This document shows, one piece after another, positions 50,545 through 58,126 of a stretch of DNA of 64,000 nucleotides; the stretch's first letter is position 1; each line of letters begins with the position of its first letter. A program made the translations under genes and the position numbers. Source of the stretch: Actinomycetes bacterium (GTDB taxonomy: Bacteria; Actinomycetota; CALGFH01); NCBI GenBank assembly GCA_036000965.1, contig DASYUT010000288.1:33630-97629 (forward strand). Direction: 5' to 3'. Under the pieces are notes generated by a model, which did no database searches, was not told the DNA's origin, and saw only the letters and a list, made by a program, of their open reading frames with translations.

Positions 50545-52413
50545 TCAGCCGAGCAGGCTGGTGAGGGCGGCGGGGAGTGCCGTGGGGCTCTCGACGCGCA
50601 GGTAGCGGCCGCCGGAGCGGTGGGCGAGGGTGGTGCCCGCCTGGACCGCGTCGGGGTCGGTGGTGGTGCCCAGCACGTGGACCGGGCCGAGGCCGGCCAC
50701 ACGGTGCAGCGGGTCGGACCCGGCCGTGGCCAGGCAGTCGGAGAGGAGCAGGACGAGGCGCTCGCCGGCGGGTGCCCGGGCGAGCTGGCGCCCGGCTGTG
50801 GCCAGGGCCAGGGCGAGGTCGGTGGTGCCGCTGCCTCGCAGCGCGAGCACGTCGCCGACCAGGTCGGCGGGGGCGCGGGGGTGGCCTTGCTCCTGCAGCA
50901 CGAAGGCGTCGCCGGCGAACGCGACCACGCTGCAGTCGGCGCGGTCCCCCGACGCCAGCACGACCGACGCGGCGGCCATGGCGGCCATCGCGACCCCGGC
51001 GCCGCGCATCGAGCCGCTCCGGTCGATCAGCAGGCAGACGGCCCGGCCGGGCGCCCGCCAGCGCCTGGTGACCAGCTCGTCGGGCCGGTGCGGGCGACCC
51101 CCGGCCCGTTCCAGGCTGCGCTCGAGGTCCAGGTCGCCGTCGGCCACGGCGACGACCGGGACCAGGCGGCGCGCGCCCCGCCGGGCCGGGGCGCCGGCCC
51201 GGCCGGCGCGCAGGAACACCCGAGCCGCGAGCCGCAGGGCGAGCCGGCGCAGCTCCGGGTCGGTGGCCTGGGTGAGGTCGCAGAGCAGGGCCAGAGCGGC
51301 GTCGGCGTCCTCGTCCCGCAGGCGCTCGAAGGCCGCCTCGTCGAGCCGGCCCACCGCCGGCGAGACCCGCCGCAGCCCCGGGTGGGCCGCGTCGAGGTCG
51401 GCCCGGCTGCGCGTGCGCCTGGCTGCCTGCCGGAGCGCGCCGCGCGCCTCCTCGCCCTCGAGCACCCGGCCGCGCCGCCCGCTCCCGGCTGCTGCGGCCG
51501 GGCCGGCAGCCGGGTCAGTTCGGTTTGCCGGGTCGCGTCCGCCCCGCCCCTCTGCCAGGAGGTCGTCGAGCAGCTCCCCGACGACCTCCTCGGGCGTGCG
51601 GCTGCTGCCGTCCTCGAGCCGGATCCGGCCCGAGAGCGCGGCCAGGGCCGCATCGCGCAGGACCGCCCGGCTGGTGGCCGGCTCCTGGCGCAGCTCGGCG
51701 AGACCCCGGGCCAGGTGGACGAGGTCGATCGCGCCGCGCACCGAGGAACCGGCCCGGACCTCGGGATGGCGCCGGGACGCACGCACGAGCGCGACGGCCA
51801 GCCGGACGAGCTCGCCACCGGCCCTGGCGACCAGCTCGACGATCCGCCGCTCACCCGCCTCGTCCTGGTAGGTGAGGGCGATCCGGCACATGCGGTCGTA
51901 GACCGCCTGGCTCACCCGTGCCGTGCCCACCGCGTCGAACGGGTTCATCGCCGCGATCAGCCGGAAGCCCGGCCCGGCGCGCACCCGCCCGACCCGGGGC
52001 ACGTGGATCTCCCCTTCGGCGAGCGCGGTGATGAGGACGTTGAGGGTCTCCTCGGGGACCCGGTTCAGCTCCTCGACGTAGAGCAGGGCGCCGTCCCGCA
52101 TCGCGGTCACGAGCGGCCCCTCGACGAACGCCTCCGGGCGGTAGCCGGCCTCCAGCACCAGGGCCGGGTCGTGGGAGCCGACCAGCCGGGCCGGGGTCAG
52201 CTCGGCGTTGCCCTCGACGAAGGCGAGCCCGAGCCCGGCCTCGTCGGCGATCACCCGCAGCAGGGTCGACTTGCCGGTGCCCGGCGGTCCCTCGAGCACG
52301 ACGTGGCGTCCGGTGGCGAGCGCGACCGCGAGCACCTCCGCCTCGCGCCGGAGCCCGACGATGTCCCGCTCGATCCGGGCCAGCAGACCAGCCCCGGCGG
52401 GCACGCCCCACAC
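50545..52413 (-). CDS. MoxR-type AAA ATPase fused to a VWA domain
   Basis: 622 residues from the GTG at 52413 (or 52404). The ATPase half has VVLEGPPGTGKSTLLRVIADEAG, LLYVEELNRVPEETLN and LIAAMNPFDAVGTARVSQ. A charged linker leads to a VWA domain with the MIDAS motif CLLIDRSGSMRG and later RGSGTTDLALAL. MoxR-VWA pairs act as chaperones for metal or cofactor insertion, and fusion ensures 1:1 action. It lies 71 bases after the alcohol dehydrogenase, so it may mature that enzyme. Confidence 0.88.
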   Translation of the reverse strand: MWGVPAGAGLLARIERDIVGLRREAEVLAVALATGRHVVLEGPPGTGKSTLLRVIADEAGLGLAFVEGNAELTPARLVGSHDPALVLEAGYRPEAFVEGPLVTAMRDGALLYVEELNRVPEETLNVLITALAEGEIHVPRVGRVRAGPGFRLIAAMNPFDAVGTARVSQAVYDRMCRIALTYQDEAGERRIVELVARAGGELVRLAVALVRASRRHPEVRAGSSVRGAIDLVHLARGLAELRQEPATSRAVLRDAALAALSGRIRLEDGSSRTPEEVVGELLDDLLAEGRGGRDPANRTDPAAGPAAAAGSGRRGRVLEGEEARGALRQAARRTRSRADLDAAHPGLRRVSPAVGRLDEAAFERLRDEDADAALALLCDLTQATDPELRRLALRLAARVFLRAGRAGAPARRGARRLVPVVAVADGDLDLERSLERAGGRPHRPDELVTRRWRAPGRAVCLLIDRSGSMRGAGVAMAAMAAASVVLASGDRADCSVVAFAGDAFVLQEQGHPRAPADLVGDVLALRGSGTTDLALALATAGRQLARAPAGERLVLLLSDCLATAGSDPLHRVAGLGPVHVLGTTTDPDAVQAGTTLAHRSGGRYLRVESPTALPAALTSLLG

Positions 52414-52484
52414 CCCGCCCCCGCCGTCCGCCGGCCGGGCACGGGTGGGCGGGTCCTGCCCGCCCGCTGGCGCTCCGGCTGCGC

Positions 52485-53597
52485 TCAATGCGAGTGGACC
52501 ATGACGCCGCGGACGTTCTTGCCGTCCAGCAGGTCCTGGTAGCCCTGGTTGACCTCGTCGAGGGTGTATCGCTTGGTGATCAGCTCGTCCAGCTTGACCT
52601 GGCCGGCCCGGTACAGGTCGAGCAGCTTCTTGATGTCGTACTGGGGGTTGGAGTTGCCGAACAGCGTGCCCACGACCTCCTTCTGGAACAGGGTGAGCAC
52701 GGCGCCCGAGAGCTGGATGGTCAGTTTGGTCGGGTCGGCGAGCCCGGTGACGACCACCCTGCCACCCTTGCGGACGGCGTTGAACGCCTCCTGGACCACC
52801 TGCTCGTCGACGATGTCGACGGTCACGATCGCCTTGTCGGCGCCGACGCCCAGGGTGAGGTCGCCGATCAGGGACTGGGCCTCCTCGCCGCTGGCTGTGG
52901 TGTGGGTGGCCCCGAACTCCTCGGCCTTCTCGCGCTTGTTGGGCAGCGGGTCGACCGCGACCACGTTCTTCGCCCCGGCGTGCACCGCGCCCTGGACGGC
53001 GTTGATGCCGATGCCGCCGATCCCGTAGATCACGATCGTGTCGCCGGGCGCGGTCTTGGCCGCGTACACCGCCGACCCCCACCCGGTGGGCACGCCGCAG
53101 CCGACGAGCACGGCCGTCTCGAGCGGCAGGTCCTCGTCGACCTTGACCACCGAGGTCTCGGAGATCGTGGCGTACTGGGAGAACGTGCCGATCATGCACA
53201 TCGCGCCGAGGTCCTTGCCGCCCTGGTGGAAGCGGAAGGTGCCGTCGGGCATGCACCCCTCGAGGATGGTCGCGCCCAGGTCGCAGAGGTTCTGCTGGCC
53301 GGTGGAGCACCAGCGGCAGTGGCCGCAGGAGGGGATGAACGAGCAGACGACGTGGTCGCCCGGCTTGACCTTGGTGACCCCGGGGCCGACCTCCTCGATG
53401 ATGCCGGCGCCCTCGTGCCCGCCCACGATCGGGAAGCGGGGGACGATGTCGCCGTGGCGCAGGTGCTCGTCGGAGTGGCACAGGCCGGCGGCCACGTAAC
53501 GGATCAGGACCTCGTTGGCCTTGGGCGGGTCGAGGTCGAGCTCGGTCACCTCCCAGTCCTTGCCCAGCTCCCACAGGACCGCTGCCTTGGTCTTCAT
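52485..53597 (-). CDS. NDMA-dependent alcohol dehydrogenase (mycofactocin client)
   Basis: 370 residues with AAGGAGG before the ATG. Catalytic zinc ligand regions are GLCHSDEHLRHGD and GGHEGAG, the structural zinc site is CGHCRWCSTGQQNLC, and the NAD motif is GIGGIGINAVQG. The overall sequence matches the NDMA-dependent class (MNO/Mno-like), in which NAD stays bound and mycofactocin reoxidises it. Such enzymes oxidise methanol or other alcohols. Its location beside the mycofactocin operon supports the role. Confidence 0.92.
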   Translation of the reverse strand: MKTKAAVLWELGKDWEVTELDLDPPKANEVLIRYVAAGLCHSDEHLRHGDIVPRFPIVGGHEGAGIIEEVGPGVTKVKPGDHVVCSFIPSCGHCRWCSTGQQNLCDLGATILEGCMPDGTFRFHQGGKDLGAMCMIGTFSQYATISETSVVKVDEDLPLETAVLVGCGVPTGWGSAVYAAKTAPGDTIVIYGIGGIGINAVQGAVHAGAKNVVAVDPLPNKREKAEEFGATHTTASGEEAQSLIGDLTLGVGADKAIVTVDIVDEQVVQEAFNAVRKGGRVVVTGLADPTKLTIQLSGAVLTLFQKEVVGTLFGNSNPQYDIKKLLDLYRAGQVKLDELITKRYTLDEVNQGYQDLLDGKNVRGVMVHSH

Positions 53598-53807
53598 GAC
53601 CTGGCCTCCTTGCGCCTGGGGGCGGCCGCATGGCCGCCGGTGGCCGTGGCGACGGGTCCTCGCCGCCCGCGACCTCGTACGAGGTCATCCCCAGAGAAAC
53701 CACGAATGCACGCAGGGAGCAAGACGGCGTTCCGTTCCGCTCCGCTCTGGACGGCGCCGACCAGAGTTCATCGGCTGACACGCTTGGTACCTCCGCGGAA
53801 TGTGCTC

Positions 53808-53819
53808 GTCCGTTCGGAC
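53808..53819. promoter_or_regulatory. GTCCGTTCGGAC palindrome upstream of alcohol dehydrogenase
   Basis: A 12-base near-perfect palindrome lies in the 246-base gap between the LLM gene stop and the alcohol dehydrogenase start. It could be the operator of a TetR-like regulator, but none is encoded nearby. Confidence 0.3.
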
Positions 53820-53843
53820 AGCCAGGGGTTGACCCGCCTGGCG

Positions 53844-54704
53844 TTACCCCACCCGGTCCATGACCCGCTCGCGGAAGCGGCCGAACCTGGCCCGCAGGGA
53901 CTCGAGGTCGCCGACGGCCGAGATCGTCATCCGGGCCACGCCCAGGTCGGCGAGGCGGGCCACGGCCTCCGGGTCCCTGGGCGCGCCGCAGGTGACCTCC
54001 AAAGCGTCCGGGTCGCGGCCAGCGTCCCGGGCGGTGTCGCGCGCGATCCCGACCAGGCGGGCCACCTCGTCCACGTCGCCGCTGGCCGGGAAGAACCCGT
54101 CGCCGACGCGGCCGGCGCGGCGCGCGGCCGCCTCGCTGTGGCCACCGACCACGACCGGGATCCCGTCCGGCTGCAGCGGCTTGGGGTAGCTCTTGGCCTT
54201 GGCGAACGACACGAAGCGGCCGGCGAAGGTCGGCTCCGGCTCGGTCCAGAGGGTGCGCAGGGCCGCGATGTACTCCTCGGTGCGCGCGCCGCGCTCCGGC
54301 CAGGGCACGCCCAGAGCGTCGAACTCCTCCCGGAGCCAGCCGACGCCGACCCCGAGGATGAGCCGCCCGCCGGACAGCACGTCGAGGGTGGCCGCCTCCT
54401 TGGCCAGCAGCACCGGGTTGCGCTGGGGCAGGATGAGAATCCCGGTGGCCAGCCGGATCCGGACGGTGGCGGCCGCCACGAATGCCAGCCAGATCAGCGG
54501 GTCGGGGATGGGGACGTCCTCGCCGCCAGGGAGCCGGCCGTCGCGGGAGTACGGGTAGCTGGAGCCGAAGCCAGCCGGGATCACGGCGTGCTCGACAGTC
54601 CAGAGGGTGTCGAAGCCGGTCTCCTCGGCCAGACCCGCGAGGGCGACCGCGTGCCCGGGGTCGGCGCCCGGACCCGAGTTGGTGTAGGTGGCCCCGAACC
54701 TCAC
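53844..54704 (-). CDS. LLM-class F420-dependent oxidoreductase
   Basis: 286 residues from a GTG that overlaps the pepA stop (GTGA). It is a luciferase-like TIM barrel: GLAEETGFDTLWTVEHAVIP, ATGILILPQRNPVLLAKEAATLDVLSGGRLILGVGVGW, and VVVGGHSEAAARRAGRVGDGFFP. These motifs fit the F420-dependent subgroup common in actinobacteria. The substrate is unknown. Confidence 0.9.
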   Translation of the reverse strand: MRFGATYTNSGPGADPGHAVALAGLAEETGFDTLWTVEHAVIPAGFGSSYPYSRDGRLPGGEDVPIPDPLIWLAFVAAATVRIRLATGILILPQRNPVLLAKEAATLDVLSGGRLILGVGVGWLREEFDALGVPWPERGARTEEYIAALRTLWTEPEPTFAGRFVSFAKAKSYPKPLQPDGIPVVVGGHSEAAARRAGRVGDGFFPASGDVDEVARLVGIARDTARDAGRDPDALEVTCGAPRDPEAVARLADLGVARMTISAVGDLESLRARFGRFRERVMDRVG

Positions 54705-56194
54705 GACGAGCTGCCGCGCCGTTCCAGCCAGGAGAGCAGGGTGCGCACGCTTGCGCCGGTCGAGCCCTTTGGGATGTAGCCGTCCTCGGCCTCGGACCGG
54801 GACGGCCCGGCGATGTCCAGGTGGACCCAGGGCCGGTCGTCCACGAACTCCTTGAGGAACAGGCCGGCGGTGAGAGCGCCGCCCCAGCGCTGGCCGACGT
54901 TCTTGAGGTCGGCGATGTCGCTGACGACCTCCTTGTGGTACTCGTCGGGCAGGGGAAGCCGCCAGGCCGGCTCGCCGGCGTCGGCCGCCGCGTCGAGCAG
55001 CTCGGCCGCGAGCGCGTCGTCGTTGCTCATCAGCCCCGCGTAGCGCATGCCCAGGGCGACCATGCAGGCGCCGGTGAGGGTGGCCACGTCGACGATGGCG
55101 TCGGGCTTGGCCGCCGCGCCCAGGGCGAGCGCGTCGGCCATCACCAGGCGCCCCTCGGCGTCGGTGTTGAGGACCTCCACGGTCTTGCCGTTCTTCATGG
55201 TGAGCACGTCGCCGGGCCGGATCGCGTGCCCGGAGGGCATGTTCTCGGCCGAGGCGAGGTAGCCGGTGACCGCCACGTCCACGCCGAGGTCGGCCAGCAC
55301 GCTCATGACGCCGATGATCACGGCCGCCCCGGACATGTCGGTCTTCATCCCGCCCATGGAGTCGGCCGGCTTGAGCGACAGGCCGCCGGAGTCGAAGGTG
55401 ATGCCCTTGCCGACCAGGACCACGCGGCTCCTGGCGCCTTCGGGCTCGTAGGTCATCTCGATCAGCCGGGGCGGGTTGTCGGCGCCCTGGCCGACGCCCA
55501 GGATGCCGCCGAAGCCCTCCCGGGCCAGCGCCTTCTCGTCCTTGACCTTCACGCTGACGTGCTTGCCGGCGAGCCTTCGGGCGGCCTCGGCGAGGTCGGC
55601 CGGGTGCAGGTTGTTGGCGGGCTCGTTGGACAGGTCGCGGGCCAGGTTGGTGGCGGTGGCGCGCGCCTCGCCGGCGGCCACCGCAGCGGTCAGGTCGGCC
55701 TTCTTGCCGTCGCCGGCGGCCACCACCAGGCTCTGCAGCCGGCTCCGGAGCGCGCTCCCGTCGGACTTGGCCTTGTACTTGTCGAACCGGTAGGCGGCCA
55801 GGTGAGCACCCTCGGCGACGGCCCGGGCAGCCGCGGACGGGTCGGCGGGCAGGGCCTGAGCCAGGGTGGTGACCGCCTTCTTGGCGCCCCCGGCGTGGCG
55901 GACGACCGCGGCCGCGGCCCGGCGGAGCGCCTCGGCGTCGACCTTGCCGCGCTCGCCGAGACCGACCAGCACGAGCGTGGCTGCTGGGAGGCGGCCGAGG
56001 GTGGGCAGGACGACGACTTCGCCGGCCTTGCCCGTGAACCCCTGGGCGTCCAGCAGCGGGTCGAGCGGCGTGTCGAGCGCGGCCATGGCCTGCTCGGCGC
56101 CCGGGCCGAGGACGCGGTCCGCGAACACCGGGACGGCGAGCAGGTCGGCCTTGACCCCCACGGCATCTGACTTCCCCAGCGTCACCTTGAGCAT
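54701..56194 (-). CDS. pepA: leucyl aminopeptidase (M17)
   Basis: 497 residues, the normal length. The catalytic domain has VGKGITFDSGGLSLKP, MKTDMSGAAVIIG and NTDAEGRLVMADAL, the M17 signature with metal-binding Asp and Glu residues. It releases N-terminal residues from peptides as a hexamer with two metals per subunit. The gene is upstream of, and overlaps, the LLM oxidoreductase. Confidence 0.96.
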   Translation of the reverse strand: MLKVTLGKSDAVGVKADLLAVPVFADRVLGPGAEQAMAALDTPLDPLLDAQGFTGKAGEVVVLPTLGRLPAATLVLVGLGERGKVDAEALRRAAAAVVRHAGGAKKAVTTLAQALPADPSAAARAVAEGAHLAAYRFDKYKAKSDGSALRSRLQSLVVAAGDGKKADLTAAVAAGEARATATNLARDLSNEPANNLHPADLAEAARRLAGKHVSVKVKDEKALAREGFGGILGVGQGADNPPRLIEMTYEPEGARSRVVLVGKGITFDSGGLSLKPADSMGGMKTDMSGAAVIIGVMSVLADLGVDVAVTGYLASAENMPSGHAIRPGDVLTMKNGKTVEVLNTDAEGRLVMADALALGAAAKPDAIVDVATLTGACMVALGMRYAGLMSNDDALAAELLDAAADAGEPAWRLPLPDEYHKEVVSDIADLKNVGQRWGGALTAGLFLKEFVDDRPWVHLDIAGPSRSEAEDGYIPKGSTGASVRTLLSWLERRGSSS

Positions 56195-56303
56195 CGGCCC
56201 TCCAGCCCCTGCGCGTGTGCATCCGAAGCCGACAGTCTAGTCTGGCCTGCGGCGACGTGAGGCGTTGACGCGCCTGGACCCGGGCGCAGGTGGAGGCGAT
56301 GGG

Positions 56304-56624
56304 ATGGAGCGCCGCAAGCTCTCCGACGCGATCGCGTTCGACGAGCGGCGGATGGCCAAGCACCGGCTGTTCGAGACCGACCGGACCCTCACCGACCTGT
56401 ACTGCCTGGACCCGGGCCAGGAGCAGCTGCTCCACGTCCACGAGGAGTCCGACAAGGTGGTGCTGGTGCTGGCCGGCCGGGTCCTGGCCCGGGTCGACGG
56501 CGACACCGCCGAGCTGGGCCAGTACGAGCTGCTGCTAGCCCCGGCCGGGTCCAAGCACGCCCTCAAGAACCTCGGGCCGGATCCCGTGGTCCTGGTGGTG
56601 TTCGTCGGTCCCCGGCTCGGCTAG
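56304..56624 (+). CDS. small single-domain cupin
   Basis: 106 residues from the ATG at 56304, after GGAGG seven bases upstream. The cupin motif reads QLLHVHEESDKVVLVLAGRVLARVDGD and ELLLAPAGSKHALKNLG. Metal-binding His residues are visible. It is a generic small-molecule-binding cupin of unknown role. Confidence 0.85.
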   Translation: MERRKLSDAIAFDERRMAKHRLFETDRTLTDLYCLDPGQEQLLHVHEESDKVVLVLAGRVLARVDGDTAELGQYELLLAPAGSKHALKNLGPDPVVLVVFVGPRLG

Positions 56625-56628
56625 TTGC

Positions 56629-57099
56629 TCAGCTCTTGGCTGGTTGGTGGAGCCCCCTCGCGTCGTCGGCAGGATCGTGGGGAGCGTTGGGCTCGGGGTG
56701 ACCGTTGAGGGAGGCGCTGAGCAGGGCGGACCGGCGGTCGTAGGCGGCCCGGGCGGTGTCGATGTCGGCCAGGTGCTCGTCGGCCCACTCCACCAGGCTG
56801 CGGACGGTGTCGAGCAGGGTACGGCCCATCGGCGTGAGCGCGTAGTCGACCCGGGGCGGGACGGTCGGGTGCACCGTGCGGGTGATGAGCCCGTCGCGTT
56901 CCAGCCCGCGCAGGGTGACGGTGAGCATGCGCTGGCTGATGCCGTCGATCATCCGGCGCAGGTCACGGAACCGCCTGGTGCCCCCGCCGAGCAGGTGGAT
57001 GACGTACAGCGACCACTTGTCGCCGACGCGGTCGAGCACCTCGCGGGCCCGGCAGCCGCTCAGCGGTCCCGGGCCAGCGGCCGGGTCGGGTGCGTGCAT
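56629..57099 (-). CDS. HxlR-family transcriptional regulator
   Basis: 156 residues. HxlR core motifs are VLDRVGDKWSLYVIHLLGGGTRRFRDLRRMIDGISQRMLTVTLRGLERDGLI and PRVDYALTPMGRTLL. One Cys (SGCRAREVL) precedes the core, as in redox- or aldehyde-sensing members. It is divergent from the YceI gene across a symmetric operator region. The cupin ends four bases beyond it on the other strand. Confidence 0.92.
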   Translation of the reverse strand: MHAPDPAAGPGPLSGCRAREVLDRVGDKWSLYVIHLLGGGTRRFRDLRRMIDGISQRMLTVTLRGLERDGLITRTVHPTVPPRVDYALTPMGRTLLDTVRSLVEWADEHLADIDTARAAYDRRSALLSASLNGHPEPNAPHDPADDARGLHQPAKS

Positions 57100-57190
57100 G
57101 GTTCTCTCCAGGTAACCAAGGCACCTTGAAGTGCCGTCTTCCGGTCTGCCTCATGATCGCCCACCATGAGGCTGGTTACAAGAGAGAACC
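57100..57190. promoter_or_regulatory. symmetric operator region between HxlR and YceI genes
   Basis: GGTTCTCTCCAGGTAACC (57100-57117) is nearly the reverse complement of 57174-57190 (GGTTACAAGAGAGAACC). Inside lie GGCAC/GTGCC (57120-57135) and CCTCATG/CATGAGG (57149-57171). This is a strong operator candidate for HxlR control of both genes. Confidence 0.6.
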
Positions 57191-57229
57191 AGGCACGTAG
57201 GCGGAACCAGCACACGAGGGAGAACCAGC

Positions 57230-57799
57230 ATGTCGAGCACCGCCGTCGAGATCCCCGGGTACATTGCCGGGACTTGGAGGATCGACCCCGTCCACTCCGA
57301 CGTGGCCTTCACCGTCCGCCACATGATGGTCAGCAAGGTCCGCGGCCACTTCACCAAGGTGGAGGCCGACATCGTGCTCGCCCCCAACCCGCTGGACTCC
57401 TCCGCCACCGCCACGATCGACCCCAACTCGATCGACACCAATAACCCAATGCGCGACGACGACCTGCGCTCGTCCAACTTCTTCGAGGTCGACAAGTACC
57501 CGACGATCAATTTCCGCTCGACCGGCGTCCGCCACACCGAAGACGGGTTCGACCTCGACGGCGAGCTGACGATCCACGGGGTGACCCGGCCGGTGACGCT
57601 CGCCGTGGACGTGAACGGGTTCACCAAGGACCCCTATGGCGCCACCCGAGCCGGGTTCTCGGCCACGAGCGAGATCGACCGGAAGGACTTCAACATCACC
57701 ACCAACATCCCCATGGACGGCGGCGGCGTGGTGATCGGCGACACCATCCAGCTGTTCATCGAAGTGGAGGCGATCCTGCAGCCACCGGCCCAGGCATAA
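57230..57799 (+). CDS. YceI-family polyisoprenoid-binding protein
   Basis: 189 residues with GAGGGAG before the ATG. GTWRIDPVHSDVAFTVRHMMVSKVRGHF and DDDLRSSNFFEVDKYPTINF are the family signature, and ITTNIPMDGGGVVIGD closes the lipocalin-like barrel. YceI proteins bind isoprenoid quinones or similar lipids. There is no signal peptide, so it is probably cytosolic. HxlR-YceI pairs are common and often respond to electrophiles. Confidence 0.93.
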   Translation: MSSTAVEIPGYIAGTWRIDPVHSDVAFTVRHMMVSKVRGHFTKVEADIVLAPNPLDSSATATIDPNSIDTNNPMRDDDLRSSNFFEVDKYPTINFRSTGVRHTEDGFDLDGELTIHGVTRPVTLAVDVNGFTKDPYGATRAGFSATSEIDRKDFNITTNIPMDGGGVVIGDTIQLFIEVEAILQPPAQA

Positions 57800-57808
57800 C
57801 CCGGACTG

Positions 57809-58095
57809 TTACCGCCCTAATTCAGCGAGGATCGCAGGCCAGCGGTCCCGCCATGGCGCCGCCGTCTCGAACGCCGCCGAGGCCCGCAACACCAGGGCGT
57901 CGTCCAGCCGGCGTCCCACGATCTGCATGCCGATGGGCAGGCCGTCCTGGGTGAACCCGGCCGGGACCGTCGCCGCCGGCTGACCGGTGAAGTTGAACGG
58001 GAACGGCGGCCGACGCCGCCTTGTCGCCGTCGAGGGGCGCCGCCACCGGCTGCACCCGCTTGGTCCCGACCGCCGCTCTCCTCCCGACCGCCATC
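57809..58095 (-). pseudogene. C-terminal remnant of an amidase
   Basis: The frame ending at the TAA at 57809 reads [42 protein letters not shown] and [11 protein letters not shown], the C-terminal part of GatA-like amidases. Upstream the similarity jumps frame (a [19 protein letters not shown] piece near 58060) and then stops before recA. The gene has lost most of its length and carries a frameshift. Confidence 0.7.
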
Positions 58096-58126
58096 AGGCC
58101 ACTCCTCGCCGCCTCCCTGCCACCGG

